DNA from: Pomphorhynchus laevis
Taxonomy: Eukaryota; Acanthocephala; Palaeacanthocephala; Echinorhynchida; Pomphorhynchidae
Assembly: GCA_012934845.2 (NCBI GenBank)
Contig: WNNJ02002176.1
Coordinates: forward strand, 1-64,000
Direction: 5' to 3'
Length of the DNA: 64,000 nt
This document shows, in pieces, positions 23,421 through 34,439 of the stretch. A model generated the notes under the pieces. That model was not told the DNA's origin, searched no databases, and saw nothing but the letters and a program-made list of their open reading frames with translations. The stretch's first letter is position 1. The number at the start of each line of letters is the position of its first letter. A program made the position numbers and the translations under genes.

Positions 23421-23483
23421 GTGACATGGTGACTGAAAGTCGTGAATCGAAGTCCAGTCTATCAAGCAACACCATTTAGTATA

Positions 23484-23615
23484 TATATATGTTGAAAGTA
23501 TCAATAGGGTTATCTGAACCACAGTTTGGGATTCTTGTTTCTGTCGGATTCATAAATATATCAAAATAGGTAAGTATATAAAATTAAACCAAGCTTTAAT
23601 TTTATATTACTATTT

Positions 23616-23690
<75 letters not shown>
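23484..23690. repeat. Family E repeat fragment with (TA)n
   Basis: Holds GTTTCTGTCGGATTC, then ATAAATATATCAAAATAGG, matching in reverse the repeat at 43.24-43.35 kb (AATCCGACAGAAAC). It then runs into a TA microsatellite at about 23620-23688. It separates the 380-bp array from an older 380-bp copy. Confidence 0.65.
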
Positions 23691-23691
<1 letters not shown>

Positions 23692-24205
23692 AACTTTGAT
23701 TCATGAATTTCAGTCACCATGTCACTTCTAGACGTCCACTTTGGCATCGACATGATAGAGTACCTGGCAACACATGTCAGTAGAATGAGGTACTCACTGG
23801 TCGTTTCGGTTGCCTGTGTAACATTGTGAATAAAGGCGTTTCCGACACTTTGCTTAATTGACTGAGGCTTGCACTCTTTACCAGATCTAATTGCTGTGCG
23901 GACCATCTTCAAACACTAGGCAGAGGTTGTCGCTGAATTGTCTCTGCAATTGTTGGGTCTTTAATGGATACGGCATTGTGGTGCACATATGTACTGAAGT
24001 ACCAGTGGGTACTTCGTTCTCCTGATAAGTGTTCCCGGGTTTTCTATCATTGCGGTACTAAAGTGGTCTTCTAGAAGTGGCATAGTGTCTGAAGTCGTGA
24101 AGTAAAGTTCAGTCTACGAATCAACATTATTATCTATAAATGCCGCATTTCCTAAGAAATTCAGGACCGTTGTTTCTTTAGCACATGCGTGTACCATAAT
24201 CAATT
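23690..24205. repeat. Older divergent 380-bp repeats, head to head
   Basis: A minus copy (23690-23975) and a diverged plus copy (about 23985-24205) repeat the inverted arrangement of the array next door. The hammerhead-like core is damaged in both: CUGACAU in place of CUGAUGA in the first, and CCTGATAAG in the second. Confidence 0.8.
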
Positions 24206-25265
24206 TTGTTGATTTTATATATCAACTTCTAATAAATGTTACTATACCTGTGGATATAAGAGTTAATAATGATAATATTAGGGTAAAACCTATATTAATG
24301 AGTATATAAAAAGTTATTTATAAATTTTATAAGAAGTTATAAATTACAAATATATTTTTTAAATAAAACATATTTAAGTGCTTATACTTTTATATATCAA
24401 TTTAATAAATTTATTTCTTTAAAACTCGATACGAATTAATATAATGAAAAAATATTGTCTTTGTTAGTTCCGTTATCATTTATTTCCAGATAGTAGTATT
24501 GTGATAGTCTAGGAAGTATAATTATAAGTGCTTTGTACTTCCTATAGTGTTATAAAATTTTGTGTAAACTGGACTACATGCTATATTCATCCAGGTGTAA
24601 TGTATTTGTACGCATTACATATGTATTATTCAACTTGAATAATGCATATGTAAACGTTATAAGCATCATTCAACTGTTAACAACCTTGTATTATTTATAT
24701 TCAAGATTTATTTGAAAGGAACATTTCGGCATTCTTATTTAAATTTTATTTTTCCTATAGTTAGCATGATATAAATTTAAAAATGACATCCGTAATTCTC
24801 CAATGAAAAAATATCCAATCAATGCATATACTCTCAGCATTTAATATATAAACTAGATTTAACGTGAATACAAAATTTATTTTGTTTTACTGATACTAAA
24901 TTGCGTATTTGTGTAGCAAAATCAAATTGAATCTCGATGCTGTTCATACTTTGTTTTAATAGTAATTTTATCGTATAACTGAATGAAAAGCCTTAACTGA
25001 AGAACACACACGTAGTTCGATAATATATAAATAAAATAACTGTAATTGTTTAATAAAAACAAAACAACTGTTATATCCTATTAGAGGTTATAACCTCTAA
25101 TGATGAAAAAAATACATATAATATGATTGATATATAAAGTCTAATAATGTAAGATACGAATTGAGATAAAAATGTAATATCCCTCTTAATATTTAGATTA
25201 GTTGAAGTTCATATAGTGAATCAGCGTAGACGTTAAATAATTTACTGAATATTAATAATATTTGA
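24206..25265. other. AT-rich intronic DNA, nothing recognised
   Basis: Only short, AT-driven frames and an ATGCATTAT-like inverted pair near 24600-24660 (GCATTACATATG and CATATGTAAACG). Confidence 0.5.
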
Positions 25266-25269
25266 TAAT

Positions 25270-25800
25270 TAAATCAGCTAACTGAGTCTACGTGTATAAA
25301 ATAATTATAAAATAAACAAAACATAATAATGTTAAATCAAAATTTAATAATTTAATAATAAAATTAATAATTGTTTTTAGATTTTCTATAATTTAAATCA
25401 AGTTAAAATAAAAAATTGAAATTTAAAATAAACGTCATTTTTATGAATTGATTAATAAATAACAGACGTTGTATCAGAATAAGAATTAGAGGTCATCAGG
25501 AGGAACTGCTATGCTATCAGGTTTCGGCCCCTAACTCCTCTACCCAACATAGCAGCGGGGCCAAATACATTTCCTCTGATAAAACTATCTAGTATCTTAT
25601 TCGAATACAAAGTATATTATTTATTATCCATCCATAAAAATTTGCCACTTAAGAGTTAAATTTATTCTTTATATTATTGTGTTGATTTATATATTTTACT
25701 ATTTTCTGCTTGATGTTATTTTTATAGTAACCTAGTTTAAAATATGTATCTATTAAATTATTTAAATGATTTTGAAGAAAACCTGTTTGAAAAATATTGA
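25270..25800 (-). repeat. Family A repeat, longest and best minus-strand copy
   Basis: Runs from the TIR-like start CAGCTAACTGAGTCTACG through an AT-rich arm, the GC-richer centre (25483-25560) and a second arm that shares AAATATGTATCTATTAAATT with the 39.4-kb copy. Outer arms are imperfect inverted repeats (TTATTCTGATAC against GTATTCGAATAAG). No transposase or RT frame is present. Confidence 0.8.
25483..25556 (-). ncRNA. Hammerhead-like motif, permuted order (family A, best copy)
   Basis: Minus strand. Z: IIIb CUGCUAUGUUGGGU, A17 (25541), Ia GAGGAG. Y: IIb GAGUUAGGGG, CC, GAAA (25525-25522), IIIa ACCUGAUAGCAUAGCAG. X: Ib UUCCUC (25505-25500), CUGAUGA (25499-25493), IIa CCUCUAAUUC. Stem I six pairs, stem II ten with two G-U, stem III long with a 3-nt bulge. 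Ia and IIb overlap by three bases, so both cannot be full length at once. Order Z-Y-X is the same reversed cycle as in the other families. Confidence 0.45.
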
Positions 25801-28800
25801 TATTTTTTATAATTTATAAAATTCACTCGGATTTAAAACCTTTATTAACTTATACATCGACTTCCTAAAGTCGATGATAGGATTGCAAACCTTACTTTTA
25901 CAATGGATTACAACAAAAATGGGTATTTACAGTATGTACATTATCCGATTAATTAAAATACAATTTATTTTGACATATTGTATTTTAATGCATTAGCGTC
26001 TATGCAAATTCAATGGAGTATGTAGATTTTATAATCATAGAGTAGCGGGATTTAACTGCATAATAATAAAATCGTCACCTAATGTTTATCTGCTGGTGTG
26101 TTTCATGAATAGAATAAAGTCTAAATAGATACTATTATATGATTATAAGAGTATGGGAGTATATGTGCATGTATACTCATATACAAACACAAGAAGTCAG
26201 TCAGTATGGTTATTTTTGAGATAACAGGAATAGGTTTTTATGAGTAAAAATCTGTTCTCAAAAATGATCATCAAACAAAAATGTTAAAAAATTATAACTT
26301 AAAATTGAATTTTTGTTTTCCTTGTTTTTCGTTCGTATTACTTTCTTAATTTATTCACAGGGTTCTGAATAGTAAAGCACAAAGTTTAGCACTGATGTAA
26401 ATAATATCAACAAATACTAAATAAAATAATTAGATATAAACATATAAATAAATTCTCATAATTTATTCACATGGTGCTGAATAGTAAAGCACAAAGTTTA
26501 AATAGTTTGATATAAACATTTAAATAAATTTGCTAGCATAAATAGCTAACCAGAATTTGTATATATATGGTAGACAACCAAATTAAAGCGGCGAACGCAA
26601 CTTTTCTTCAAACGTTTCGCCCAAGAAGGGTTCCTTCAATCTAGAAGAAATATAATTTATCTCTTTAATTTATTAAGCTTAAAAATTAATGAGATAAATT
26701 TTATTTCTAGATTGAAGAAGGAAGCCCTTCTATGCAAAATGTTTAAAAAAGGGTAGCTTTCACCGCTTTATGTTGTTTGTCTATAATATGAATAACGAAC
26801 TTCAAAGTGAGTTCCCCAGCGTTTTACACACCCATCACTATATATAATGTAACCAAGTAGTCAATATTCATGTACTCACATTCCATTTCTGATATTAGTT
26901 TCATTCTTTATTACAATAAGAAATTAGATATAAAAAGGCATGTTACTATGTTTATCTGTTTATAAATGCGGCTAGTAGTATCTTATAAGATATACACTTC
27001 AGAACAGATTCAATAAGATAAACGCAAAGTGTAGAACAAAATGCTTCGATGAACAGAAAAAACAACTCGTGGCACGCACGTAGAACTGTTTGGAGGTCAT
27101 CCTTATATTTGGTATTTCCTCAGTATAGCAAGCATTTTATCTATTTCCAGCAATAGCAGACTACTACTGAGCGACAGTGCATGCAAGTTGAACACAATTC
27201 ACATGAGTAGTTTTTTATTTTATGACAATCACTGTGTAGTTTTTCTATGCAGAAAAACATTCTACAACTTCTACAGTGTTAAATTTGGAAAAAGCTAATA
27301 ATAATGGCAGCAGCATCGGAGTCATCGTCCTTATACCACTATAGCAGCAATAGAGCTACTTCTATAGTAGAAATATAATTGAGCAAATAACCACAACCTC
27401 TATTTATATGTTCCTTCTTTCTCTGATAGAAACTATGTTCTCTATCACTATGTACTTTATGTACTTACCGTAAACTTTTGTTCTGTTGAAGTCGTATATC
27501 TCGATCGTTCGATCGCTACTAGCTGCTGTGATATGTGGTTTGTCACCCTCAAAGTGTCTTGTTTTCTCATTTTCTTATTACTTAATCACATATTATTAGT
27601 GATGGTCTCCTATGTGTAATTTGTTGGCATGGCGATTAACTACTTAGCAACATAATCGAGAGGGACTGTGCAAAGGCCAAAACAATTTTTCTAAAAAATG
27701 TTTGTTTTTTGCTGCAGTAGCGATTTTTACAACAGTAGATAGCTCCTATTTCTAATGTAATGGTTCTCAATTATCTGTAACTGGTAAGAAGAATTGTTGT
27801 TCGCAGATCACGATTTTTTATTACCACTTAAATAAGCAATAATGATCCAATATACACAATACACTGTAGAACTTTACAGGTAATAGCTTTAAATATACTG
27901 ATATATACACCGTAAGTATATCTATATTACCAAGAGCTCACTGCTTTTTCACACGAAGATGCGCGGAATGTAGTTATCTTCTTGCCAAATCGATTTTTAT
28001 ACGCTTTGTTGTCGAAATAATCATCCTCAAATGTTTTGTATATTCACGACACTAAGCTACCAATGTGTTTTGCAACGTAGCTTCTTCTTTACCCGTGTCT
28101 AAAATCAATCAAGCACAGTTGAAATTTAAAATTACGTTTCGATTGTTATGAAAACCGAAAGTCTTCATTGCAGATAGAAAGACAATTCAGCATTATCGAC
28201 AAATAGATTCCAATTATCGAGGTATTTTATTTCCAATCAATTGTGTTTTTACTATATACATCTGTTGATTATATTATAAAATTATTATCTTCAAAAGTTA
28301 ATCTTTATTAACTTTCAATGATTAACTTTTATCTTTAAAAGTTAATATATTTCAGAGCAATTCAACTAAGTTAATTGAAAATTAAATGAATCACTAAGAT
28401 TTTTATTTTCCTGTAATGCCATCATTGACAAGCTTGAAAGCTTGCGATCAGCTCTGACGATAGTAACAACTGCCATCATGATAGGCCTAATGATATTAGC
28501 GGTTGCTAAAACACATCACAATTTAAGGAAAAACAATCTTACTGGTACTTTTAAAATTTTATTTATCCTGTTGGTAGATCTTCTGTTTTTATGAACATTT
28601 GTGTTTTAGTGTAATAATCTGAAGAATTTCTTGTGGATATATAAATATCTATTATATCATTATTTATTAGAATTAAATTTATAATTTGTAAATGTATACA
28701 CCTATACTATCAAAAACGACAAAATATGATATATGTATAGCTTCAAATCAAACACTTGCTGTTTTGTACTTTAGTTTACTGTCTGCTTAATGTTTTCAGT

Positions 28801-30540
28801 TACGTTGATTTTTTTATAGATTTTCACCTTTTAGTTTCTAATAGATACTATATACTTTTAACGTTATGAAAATATTGTCACTTCAATAATTATATACATA
28901 TTTCAATGCTCATACACGTAAATTAATGGAATTATTAATATTCCCGGAACAGTTAAGATTTATATTCTACTTGACCAAAACTAAAATTTTAAAAATGAAA
29001 ATTACTAGGTAAAGAAAACAACTTCGACAACAAATATCTGCAAATCAATACTCATTTAATTATTTCATTAAATGAACTTTTTAGAGAAATGATAGAGAAC
29101 ATCTGTTCGGAGTGTTATTTTTACATGAAAGCAATTATTGTCTTTAATTTGACATTAGCAAATTAAGTGGCCCTCTATCAGATATTATTATATAACTTAA
29201 AGTAACATTTATGATATTCAACAATGATATTTACAAGTGTTGAAATTCTTTCGAATTAAGTAAATGCTTATTTACTGTACAGCTTGTGCAGCAAAACTGC
29301 TATATTAAGATTCATTGGAACACCATAACAATGTGAACATCATATTAAGATTTTTTATTCTTATAAATGTATCTACATTCGTTATCAGTAAAATGCTAAT
29401 AAAACAATTTTTAAATTTGTGAATGCATATGCAGTTAAAAATAAAACAAATATCATACATTTATAAATAGAAAAAATATCATAATATTATTTTTGAATAT
29501 TTGTGGTGTACCTATAACCCTTAAAATTTTTATTTAGTTGATAACATAGTAATGCCTTCATCCAAAATTTTACAAATTTGTTACTTAACATCAAACTCGA
29601 ATTTCATTTCCTATATATAATTGTATTACATTTTATAAAATGCCTTATTTCATTTAAATAACGAATATACCTTTATTTTGTGAAATATCTTCATATCTTA
29701 CATAATTTACTTGCATATAATCGTAAAATTAAAAGTACGATTTATTGTGCAGTATTCAATCAATGCTTTAATAATAGGTTAAATCAGTTTGCTAAAGCTC
29801 TATATTTTAAATTCAATTTAAAAATTTTAAAATTGAACAATTTCAAATTCAAATATAATAACGAAATACGAAGATCGTTTAATTAGTTATAGAGTATTTT
29901 ATGAATGTATATTTATATATACCTTATACAATGTGTAAGAATATAAATATAATGTCTTCGTGATCATTTGGTGGGTGTAAATGCTGATAAATTGCACCAT
30001 CGTCAAAGGTCCTTTTCATCGGTATGTTAAGAGTATGTATAAAGAGCGCTATATGGACACCCAGTTGATATTAAAATTGCAGCACCGAATATATGTTCTG
30101 AAGAAAATCATAAGATGTAGTTGGAAAGACAAATTGAAACACAAGTTAAAACAGTACATTTAGATTTATTGTAACTTTTAAAAAAGTTTATAAAAGAGAA
30201 GTTTACCAGATGTAATATGTTGATCAAATATATCAAATCTAATTCATCAAGGATTGCTATTTATTCATGTATTCATTACAATTTGACTTTTTAAATTATC
30301 ATATCGAATATAAATATGGCGTTTATGAACTGAATTTATTTGCAAAAATCAATTATGTTGTTAATTTTGGTAATCGTAGTGATATCCTGAGGATAATTTC
30401 ACTGAATTATATTTCAACGATTGTAGTATTTGCGATTAGTACACGCTATATCATCAATAAGCAGAGATATTGACTTCAATAATAATTAATTAATTGACAT
30501 TATATTAATCAAAATTCTTCAATGTATGGTGTACTTCGAA
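25801..30540. other. AT-rich intronic DNA with one foldback
   Basis: No exon recognised. Contains a 115-bp spaced direct repeat (AATAGTAAAGCACAAAGTTT at 26368 and 26480), the Penelope-type foldback at 26568, and a less AT-rich stretch (27.1-28.1 kb, with GGCAGCAGCATCGGAG) that might be regulatory. Small frames at 29680-30473 are AT-driven. Confidence 0.45.
26568..26783. mobile_element. Penelope-type foldback, worn
   Basis: Inverted arms carry the typical Penelope-end words. The minus-strand arm has TTGAAGGAACCC, then TTGGGCGAAACG followed by TTTGAAG. The plus-strand arm has ATTGAAGAAGGAAGCCC, then a decayed GCAAAATG. The edges GTAGACAACC and GTTGTTTGTCTAT mirror each other, and a short TATATAT lies at the left. 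The AAACGUUU part is self-complementary, as expected for a minimal dimeric hammerhead; the C of CUGA is T in both arms. Confidence 0.7.
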
Positions 30541-30544
30541 GAAT

Positions 30545-30735
30545 GCGATCAAATCAGATCAGATAACTGAGTCTACGTATTTTATACTATATATAAATAA
30601 GAATAAAGATAAGTAATAAATAATTATATACGATTTTATACAATTTTTATTTATATCAAATTAAAATTTAATTTAAATTTCAAGTAAAAGTCAATTTTTA
30701 TTAATTAACTAATAAATAACATACGATGTAGAAGT
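30545..30735 (-). repeat. Family A half copy (one arm only)
   Basis: Starts GATCAGATAACTGAG, then TCTACG and the AT-rich arm, and stops at AACATACGATGTAG just before the centre. So the ribozyme-like part is missing. Confidence 0.7.
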
Positions 30736-31735
30736 TTTCAAACATTGATGTTTAATATTAATGCTTAAGTATATACATACAAATAATCAAATTTTTATAT
30801 AAAATTGACGTTGATTGCGATTTAAAGCCTAACAGATCATGCAAGGCTTTAAAAATTGTCTCATAGCAACAATAAATATAGTTAGTATACAACATATAGT
30901 TTGCGTTTACTGTGCAACATACTTTCGACGTGATTATACATATAAAAGAGTGTTTTCTTTTAATTTCAAGGCAGTAGTGATTGCACATGATCATTTTTAA
31001 ATTATATGTTCGTTAATAAGCCCGCGTTTGCATTGTGAAATGTACAATATCGCGATTAAATAATATACGAACGTCTAGACTGCAACCTCGAGTAAATCAT
31101 TTGATATCTCATTTAAACACTTTACTTTACATCTAAGCCAGTTTCAATCGGTAACCACATTATATATATGACAAATATTATATAATTTAACTATTTTTAT
31201 TTATTTATCACATGCAATGAATATTTGAAACCATCTACAAACTAATCTTGTCTTTTTATGTGCACACTTCTCAGACAATGAACATTTACTAAAAGTAAGA
31301 TAATCATCTTTGAATATACACATTTAAGTATATATACATAGGATGACTGGGCATACGTAGCGACTTTGAATATTGCGAGATTAATTCGGTTCTATTTCTT
31401 GATCTGATGACGATATATATAATGCTGCCTGGTGTTTATGCATCCTTGTGGGAAAACATAATGATTTATTCACGAGTACACCGTTTGGTGTCCCAGGGCA
31501 GGTGTAACAACAATTCATATTACATATCACTACTTTAACAATGGCAGACGCGTTTGCTCTAATGGAGCTCATCAGTATCGTGACTTCAATAATCATCCAT
31601 AGGCACCTTAACACACGCTTAAACAGTGTTTAAAGCTCAAAAAGTAGAACTACCCTTAATCTGAATCATCTGAGAAAATTTAGCATACGCTCTGTGCATG
31701 GCAGTGCGTATTGCAGTTTAACCATGCATCAGGCA
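30736..31735. other. AT-rich DNA with a copied 165-bp segment
   Basis: 31180-31345 shares ATATAATTTAACTA, ACATGCAATGAATATTTGA and AAAGTAAGATAATCATC with 33325-33520 (about 85-90% by eye). The two copies are 2.15 kb apart in the same orientation. The frame at 31381-31614 has no recognised domain. Confidence 0.55.
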
Positions 31736-32172
31736 CTAAATTTCTTTTAATAGAAATGCTGTTTGACAGGGGCACTTTCAAGTGTCCCCGACGGAATTTA
31801 GTGCCTGATCATCGATCATCAACTCCATCAGTCTAATGTATCACTCCAAGACGTTCTTAGCCACCCAGCAGTCATCGTCAGTCGGATAAAGTGGTTAGGG
31901 TACATTTAGACTGCTTTTATGATAACTAGTTTCGTCTAGCATTGTGAGGAATTGTTGGTGTCATTACAGTTATCACAAAATCAGTTGAAACGCACCATAA
32001 CCACTTCATTCGACTGACGATGACTGCTGGGTAGTTAGGAACGTCTCGGAGTGATACATTATACCAATGTAGCTGATGATCGATGTTTAGTTAGTTAGCG
32101 GCAATTATGTATTAAAAATCAATCGTAGCCAGCTTTGTCTGCTGGACCGCAGTTTCATACGATTTTTCTATT
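31735..32172 (-). repeat. 57-kb foldback family, second copy
   Basis: Inverted arms centred near 31950. From the right edge, the minus strand reads GAAAAATCG, GCGGTCCAGCAGACAAAGC, then TGGCTACGATTGATTTTT, matching the left edge of the 57.08-57.44 kb copy. Each arm has a hammerhead-like motif: the right arm (plus, about 31977-32054) keeps GAAAC, CUGACGA and ACGUC; the left arm (minus) has a decayed GAAA box. The left flank also has a small inverted repeat on AGGCACTAAATTT (31730-31805). Confidence 0.75.
31977..32054 (+). ncRNA. Hammerhead-like motif, permuted order (31.9-kb copy)
   Basis: Same plan as 57356-57426. Y: AUCAGUU, GAAA, ACGCACC. X: Ib UUCGA, CUGACGA, U, GACUGCU. Z: AGUUAGG, AACGU, C17, Ia UCGGA. 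Stem I pairs UCGGA with UUCGA using one G-U; the sister copy uses UCUGA or UCCGA, so helix I is kept despite changes. Stem II is weaker than in the 57-kb copy. Confidence 0.45.
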
Positions 32173-32915
32173 ATATATAACTGAATGAAACAAATATTCT
32201 ATAAGAATATTGTAGAGAAGTATATAATGATAAGTATTCATATTTCTTAAATGTCAAATTACAATCATCTATAAATATAACAGGCACAAATGAACAAAAC
32301 ACAACGTGTAAAGCTTTCGCCTTACATTTTTTCAATTTATATGCAAAATATATTCATTGTCAAAATCGCTATTTTGATAATAGTCTTGAAAATCGCTTTT
32401 CGAGACTGCGTTTAATGATGAAGATCTTATTGTTTGAAATAAATAAATAGAATTTAATTATGAGAACATTTCACAACATTGAAGCGGTACAAATATCTTT
32501 TGTTTTTTTATTAATTAGTTAATTTGATTTGTCAATTTGAAGTTTATTTAAAATCAATAATTGGTATATTCATGTGGGTGACATTTAATCGCTTTTAATT
32601 CAAAAAGTATTTTCTAAAAATAATTTATATTTAATTCGGGTGATTAAAATGATGAATATCTAACTTATAATTTTTATTATAATTAGTTTTAAATAATTTT
32701 GTTGTAGTAAATCTAGCTTTATTTAGGTTCTATATGAACAAAATGCATTTATTAATTTACAAATTTTTCATAGAATAAGAAGTGATGATATTTCTTTGCA
32801 GCAACTATTATCTAATCTTAACTAATTATGAAATAAAAAGGAATACATCTTTATCTTTTTCGTTTATTTTGCAGCTGTTATTCTGATAAGAATTAGCCTG
32901 CCTGACCTTTCAATT
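32173..32915. other. AT-rich DNA, nothing recognised
   Basis: No repeats or exons recognised by eye. Confidence 0.5.
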
Positions 32916-32919
32916 CAAG

Positions 32920-33275
32920 GATGCGTTTCGAATTGTATTTCATTGCTTTTATTAGAAATAATGTGATTTATTTCTTATACAGTCGTTTTGCTCTCAACAC
33001 GTTACCTTTTTTGAATGTTATTGAGAAAACTCGTAAAATAGTCCTCATACGTATAAGCAATGTGCATGTTTGCAGAGCATACAAAAGAGCGGTGGAATAC
33101 AAAAATAGGACCTCTACGAATACTTTGTTGTAGTAGTCAAAAGTAGCACGAACTGGTACAGTTATTTTTTGAGTGTTGCTCCTTTTATGTATGTGTAGCT
33201 CGAATTCCCAACACCGTAGTATATATAACGTGAACTGCTCTTGAGTTGTCTATGTCAAACGGTATTCACGTGAAT
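32920..33275. repeat. Uninterrupted copy of a 350-bp repeat (empty site)
   Basis: Contains TTTCATTGCTTTTATTAGAA, AAATAGGACCTCTACGAATA and CTTTGTTGTAGTAGTC in one piece. A second copy at 34274-34439 and 36366-36515 is split at CTCTACGAATA by LINE B. So this is a natural pre-insertion reference. Non-coding; family unknown. Confidence 0.85.
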
Positions 33276-34273
33276 GAAAGTTATGCATAGTCAAATTAGC
33301 TCATAAAATGATTCTTCTTCTCGTTCCGAATGACAAATATCATATAATTTAACTAGTTTTATTTATATATCACATGCTATGAATATTTGAAACCATCTGC
33401 AAACTAGTTTTGTATTTTTATGGTACACTTTTCGGACAATGAACAGTTACTAAAAGTAAGATAATCATCGTTGAACATACACACATTTAAGTTTGCTGAC
33501 CTTATATATAATGGATATATATGTTGTCGTAAGTGAACAGTGTTTTCATGTTTTCGCTGTCTTGATGTGTCATCATGTTGTTTACATCACTGATCTTAGA
33601 ATGCAAAAATGATTGTTATTTCTAATTTTAAAAGGCATAAATTTTATACACTAAAGTGTTACTTCAGCGTACGACTTCAAATCGCAAAAGTTTAATTCTT
33701 GGTTTTAGCTTGTTGCATTATTATAGTTATTTAAATGTACTGCTAATTGATTGATTTTATAAACTTTAGGCTTTACATTAATATTTATATTAAAACATTT
33801 AGAATGATTTAATTCAAATTCAAAATAACACATTTAGCTTTATTGTTAATTATGCATTGTTTAATATTATTATAATTGCATTTTATAGTGGTTGTGTCTA
33901 TGCTTATAAATAAATGTTATAAACCGAAGTAAACGCGATAGCATATGAGTTTATTTTTGATAATTGTATTAAAGTAATTAAAATAAAATATACTCATTTA
34001 ATTGCTCTCTTAATATAAATTATTTGGTATTTTTATTTATCAAATAAAATTCTTCCATCATTTTTGTTAATTATGTTTCGCTCATTTTAATTACATCTCT
34101 TAAAATTATCTATTCATACGCAGGTATAAATTAGTGCTTCCTGAAGCTTTGTTAGATGTGGAGCTGATGAGATCTACCTATGCCAAATACGATGCCAAAT
34201 ACATGCCACTAAATTATAATAAATGATTATATAAGCACTGAATTTTTATAAAAAGTAAATAAACGATATATTA
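33276..34273. other. AT-rich DNA with the second 165-bp segment
   Basis: 33325-33520 is the partner of 31180-31345. A possible family A scrap lies at about 34125-34210 (GAGCTGATGAG, GCCAAATACATGCC). Otherwise nothing recognised. Confidence 0.5.
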
Positions 34274-34439
34274 ATAACTTTATTTCATTGCTTTTATTAG
34301 AAATCAAATGATTTATTTCTTATATAGTCGTTTTGCTCTAAACACGTTACCTTTTTTGAATGTTATTGAGAAAACTCTATGTGCATGTTTGCAGAGCATA
34401 TAAAAGCGGTGGAATACAAAAATAGGACCTCTACGAATA
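34274..34439. repeat. Left half of the split 350-bp repeat
   Basis: Matches 32937-33121, with a deletion of about 30 bases after GAGAAAACTC, and stops at CTCTACGAATA where LINE B starts. Confidence 0.85.

Larger units (their letters stand above)
22850..23483 (+). repeat. 380-bp repeat: one full and one partial unit, plus orientation
   Basis: The unit starts at AGTGTTTAAGG at 22851 and again at 23230, giving a 379-base period. The second unit ends at 23483 in ACCATTTAGTATATATATA. Together with the minus units this is a palindromic cluster. Non-integer unit number (about 1.3 each side) is what insertion of a multimer or of rolled-circle-derived RNA would leave; unequal exchange is the alternative. 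Fragments recur at 23.7, 24.0, 40.4 and 43.4 kb. Confidence 0.9.

Noticed and set aside
23610-23912. 100-codon minus-strand frame
   Set aside because: Its end is IYIYIY from the TA microsatellite and the rest is a 380-bp repeat; not a gene.
25493-25560. HDV-like nested pseudoknot in family A (GGCCCC with GGGGCC and CTGCTATG with CATAGCAG)
   Set aside because: No P3/P4 equivalents or catalytic C context, and GGGGCC is not kept in other copies. The hammerhead-type reading explains more of the conserved bases.
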